Shown here: positions 4,702 to 5,722 of the stretch, one piece after another | Layout: every line of letters starts with the position of its first letter | How positions within the stretch are numbered: the first letter of the stretch is position 1 | DNA from: JBAZFF01 sp041653495 | GTDB taxonomy: Bacteria; Patescibacteriota; Minisyncoccia; Minisyncoccales; RBG-13-42-11 | Length of the DNA stretch: 5,722 nucleotides | Reading direction: 5' to 3' | Assembly: GCA_041653495.1 (NCBI GenBank) | Contig: JBAZFF010000028.1 | Coordinates: forward strand, 1-5,722 | The notes under the pieces: model-generated | What the model was told of the DNA's origin: nothing | The model's database searches: none | What the model saw: only the letters and a program-made list of their open reading frames with translations | Position numbers and translations under genes: made by a program

Positions 4702-4738
4702 CGTCAACCAGACTTCCTAAGAAGGGCTTTTTCTTTGT
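4612..4738 (+). terminator. Possible intrinsic terminator with a large structured loop
   Basis: The 3' side of the long stem ends in GGGC (4724-4727) followed by TTTTTCTTT (4728-4736), the layout of a rho-independent terminator, although the hairpin loop is unusually large (65 nt, itself folded). The first five U residues can also pair with AAGAA (4612-4616). Termination here would separate the primase from the gene at 4761, which begins 22 nt after the U-rich tract and would then need read-through or its own start. Confidence 0.45.
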
Positions 4739-4760
4739 CCTAAAAAGAAAGGGATGAAAT

Positions 4761-5722
4761 ATGGATGAACAAGAAAACAGATTTTCTCTCAAATATATCA
4801 AACTCGAACCTGAACTATTTTTGAACAAAGACTTGGATAGAATACATTGTATTCTTTTTGCCGTAATTGAATTATACGACGGAGAGGATCATTGCTATGC
4901 TTCCAATAGGTATCTTGCCAATCTTGTCGGATTGTCCTCAAACGCTGTCAGTTCTGCAATCAATGTCTTAATAGAAAAAAGGTATGTGACCCTTATTTCC
5001 TTTGACGGGAGAAAAAGGTACCTGAAAGTGAATGAAGACTATAAAAAAATTCATGCAGGGATAATTACCCAATATAATCAAAGATGTTCAGACTACAAGG
5101 AGACTTTATTGCAGACTAAAAGGACCCTTGGAGGCAGCCTCAAAGAAGGCTTGTCACAGAATACAAGTAGTTTAATACAAGAAGTAGAAGAAGATTCTTC
5201 TTCTAAAGAAGAAGAATTGAGTTTTGCTTTGGCAAAACTCCCAATCCCTCCTTCCCAAAGGCCTGATAGGAAAAGAGGCACCTTTACTCAGCAGCAAGAA
5301 CCTCCCACCGTATCAAAATCCCACCGGATCACTCCTATCGTCGAAAGAATCCTTAGCTATTGGAAATCAAAACAGCTTTACATGCCCAGAGAAGGTTCAA
5401 AGATCTATCTCGAAGGGGTGAAAAAGATCAAGGGCCTTACCATGGGCACCTTGCTTGGGCAGAAATATTCAGAAGACCAAATCAAAAGGGCTATTGATAA
5501 TTTTGTCAAAGCAGCATTTGATGACGACTATGAACCATGTGGTGATTACAAAGACAGCCTTCGCAAGAAGCCTATCTCAAATTTCATCCTCGATAAGTGG
5601 GCCAAAGAAAAGTCCTTATTTCAAAAGTATGTGAGTGAAGAACCAAAAAAGAGAAAAGGCAGAGAGGAGGAACCTCTTGAAGACAATCACCCCGAGCAAA
5701 CAAGACAACTCATGTCCCTTTA
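4761..5722 (+). CDS. Winged-helix replication initiator-like protein (3' end outside window)
   Basis: The frame from ATG 4761 stays open for 320 codons to the window end with no stop. A modest AAGAAAGGG (4745-4753) lies 7 nt upstream; the ATG at 4754 is followed by a stop after four codons and is rejected. Residues 22-90 look like a winged helix of the HTH_36/phage replication-protein kind: helix DLDRIHCILFAVIELY, then YASNRYLANLVGLS, then recognition helix SNAVSSAINVLIEKRY, then a wing (FDGRKRYLKV). A low-complexity linker rich in Ser, Glu, Gln and Pro covers about 135-187 (EVEEDSSSKEEE). A second helical domain (about 190-285) includes YSEDQIKRAIDNFVKAAF and NFILDKW, a layout I associate with phage replisome organisers. 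The tail is highly charged (KKRKGREEE). Its place after helicase and primase supports a replication role; the binding site is not known, though the palindromes at 4553 and 4693 are candidates. Confidence 0.82.
   Translation, partial: MDEQENRFSLKYIKLEPELFLNKDLDRIHCILFAVIELYDGEDHCYASNRYLANLVGLSSNAVSSAINVLIEKRYVTLISFDGRKRYLKVNEDYKKIHAGIITQYNQRCSDYKETLLQTKRTLGGSLKEGLSQNTSSLIQEVEEDSSSKEEELSFALAKLPIPPSQRPDRKRGTFTQQQEPPTVSKSHRITPIVERILSYWKSKQLYMPREGSKIYLEGVKKIKGLTMGTLLGQKYSEDQIKRAIDNFVKAAFDDDYEPCGDYKDSLRKKPISNFILDKWAKEKSLFQKYVSEEPKKRKGREEEPLEDNHPEQTRQLMSL
5194..5217 (+). repeat. Perfect 11-bp inverted repeat inside coding sequence
   Basis: ATTCTTCTTCT (5194-5204) and AGAAGAAGAAT (5207-5217) are perfect inverted copies around AA. 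It encodes part of the Ser/Glu linker of the replication protein (DSSSKEEE), so some of the symmetry follows from TCT and GAA codon runs. Confidence 0.7.
5219..5240 (+). repeat. Perfect 9-bp hairpin with tetraloop inside coding sequence
   Basis: GAGTTTTGC (5219-5227) pairs perfectly with GCAAAACTC (5232-5240) around the four-base loop TTTG. It begins one base after the preceding inverted repeat. No U-run follows, so it is not a terminator. It may be an RNA processing, pausing or DNA cruciform element, or chance in a linker-coding region. Confidence 0.65.

Larger units (their letters stand above)
4553..4738 (+). ncRNA. Candidate structured RNA with long stem and pseudoknot
   Basis: The non-coding gap 4500-4760 contains a compact, nested fold. 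Stem P1 pairs 4612-4639 with 4705-4732 (28 pairs, the inner 14 perfect, four G-U pairs outside). P2 pairs GCATTT (4640-4645) with AAATGC (4685-4690), and P3 pairs GGATC (4650-4654) with GATCC (4675-4679) under a pyrimidine-rich loop. A 14-nt bulge on the 3' side (4691-4704) contains TGCCAGGCA (4693-4701), which pairs perfectly with TGCCTGGCA upstream of P1 (4553-4561), forming a pseudoknot. Between 4561 and P1 is a 28-nt purine run (4565-4592). I recognise no known RNA class. It could be a cis-acting attenuator or riboregulator, a free small RNA, or an origin read as DNA. It lies between the primase and an initiator-like gene. Confidence 0.6.

Noticed and set aside
4543..4743. 66-aa reading frame on the + strand in the structured gap
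   Set aside because: It crosses the long inverted repeat, has no ribosome binding site, and shares peptide strings (FLGSLV, QPDFL) with the opposite strand simply because of the inverted repeat.
4610..4828. 72-aa reading frame on the - strand over the inverted repeat
   Set aside because: It overlaps the real gene at 4761 and arises from the symmetry of the repeat; it has no credible start signal.

Overview
The window looks like part of a double-stranded DNA bacteriophage or prophage genome from a bacterial host with strong Shine-Dalgarno signals. All genes lie on the + strand. They are tightly packed, with gaps of 2-18 nt or short overlaps. AAGGAGG-type ribosome binding sites precede most starts, several starts are GTG, and the base composition is moderately AT-rich. 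The gene content is phage-like: a pentapeptide-repeat protein, small unknown proteins, a ribbon-helix-helix regulator and a replication module. The host lineage cannot be fixed from the sequence; a Bacillota-like host would fit the ribosome binding sites, but that is inference.

Layout. Positions 2-346 hold the C-terminal part of a pentapeptide-repeat protein, built on ten 15-bp tandem repeats (1-150). Immediately after its stop codon, 347-403 folds as a complete type I hammerhead ribozyme with every core nucleotide present. Its predicted cut (397/398) would separate the pentapeptide mRNA from the downstream message. Two small overlapping reading frames (431-511 and 468-626) follow, then a 163-aa protein with a possible Cys-His-Asp papain/transglutaminase-like signature (674-1165). 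A 102-nt gap (1166-1267) carries an AT-rich palindrome and a candidate promoter inside an inverted repeat. It precedes a gene run encoding a ribbon-helix-helix regulator (1268-1462), a coiled-coil protein (1428-1796) and an unknown protein (1799-2185).

The replication module continues in the same direction: a superfamily 2 helicase (2204-3598), then a stand-alone zinc-finger/TOPRIM primase (3591-4499) overlapping it by 8 nt. The 261-nt gap at 4500-4760 is not coding. It holds a 28-bp imperfect stem with nested inner helices, a U-rich 3' end like an intrinsic terminator, and a perfect 9-bp pseudoknot between an upstream segment and a bulge in the stem. This is a candidate undescribed structured RNA, attenuator or origin element. 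It lies just before a winged-helix, initiator-like replication protein (4761 to the window end, incomplete), which has two adjacent strong hairpins inside its coding sequence.

The helicase, primase and winged-helix protein would together serve phage DNA replication, and the ribbon-helix-helix protein may regulate its own operon. The two most interesting elements are RNA structures: the hammerhead ribozyme, a known class but notably placed, and the pseudoknotted element at 4553-4738, which I do not recognise.
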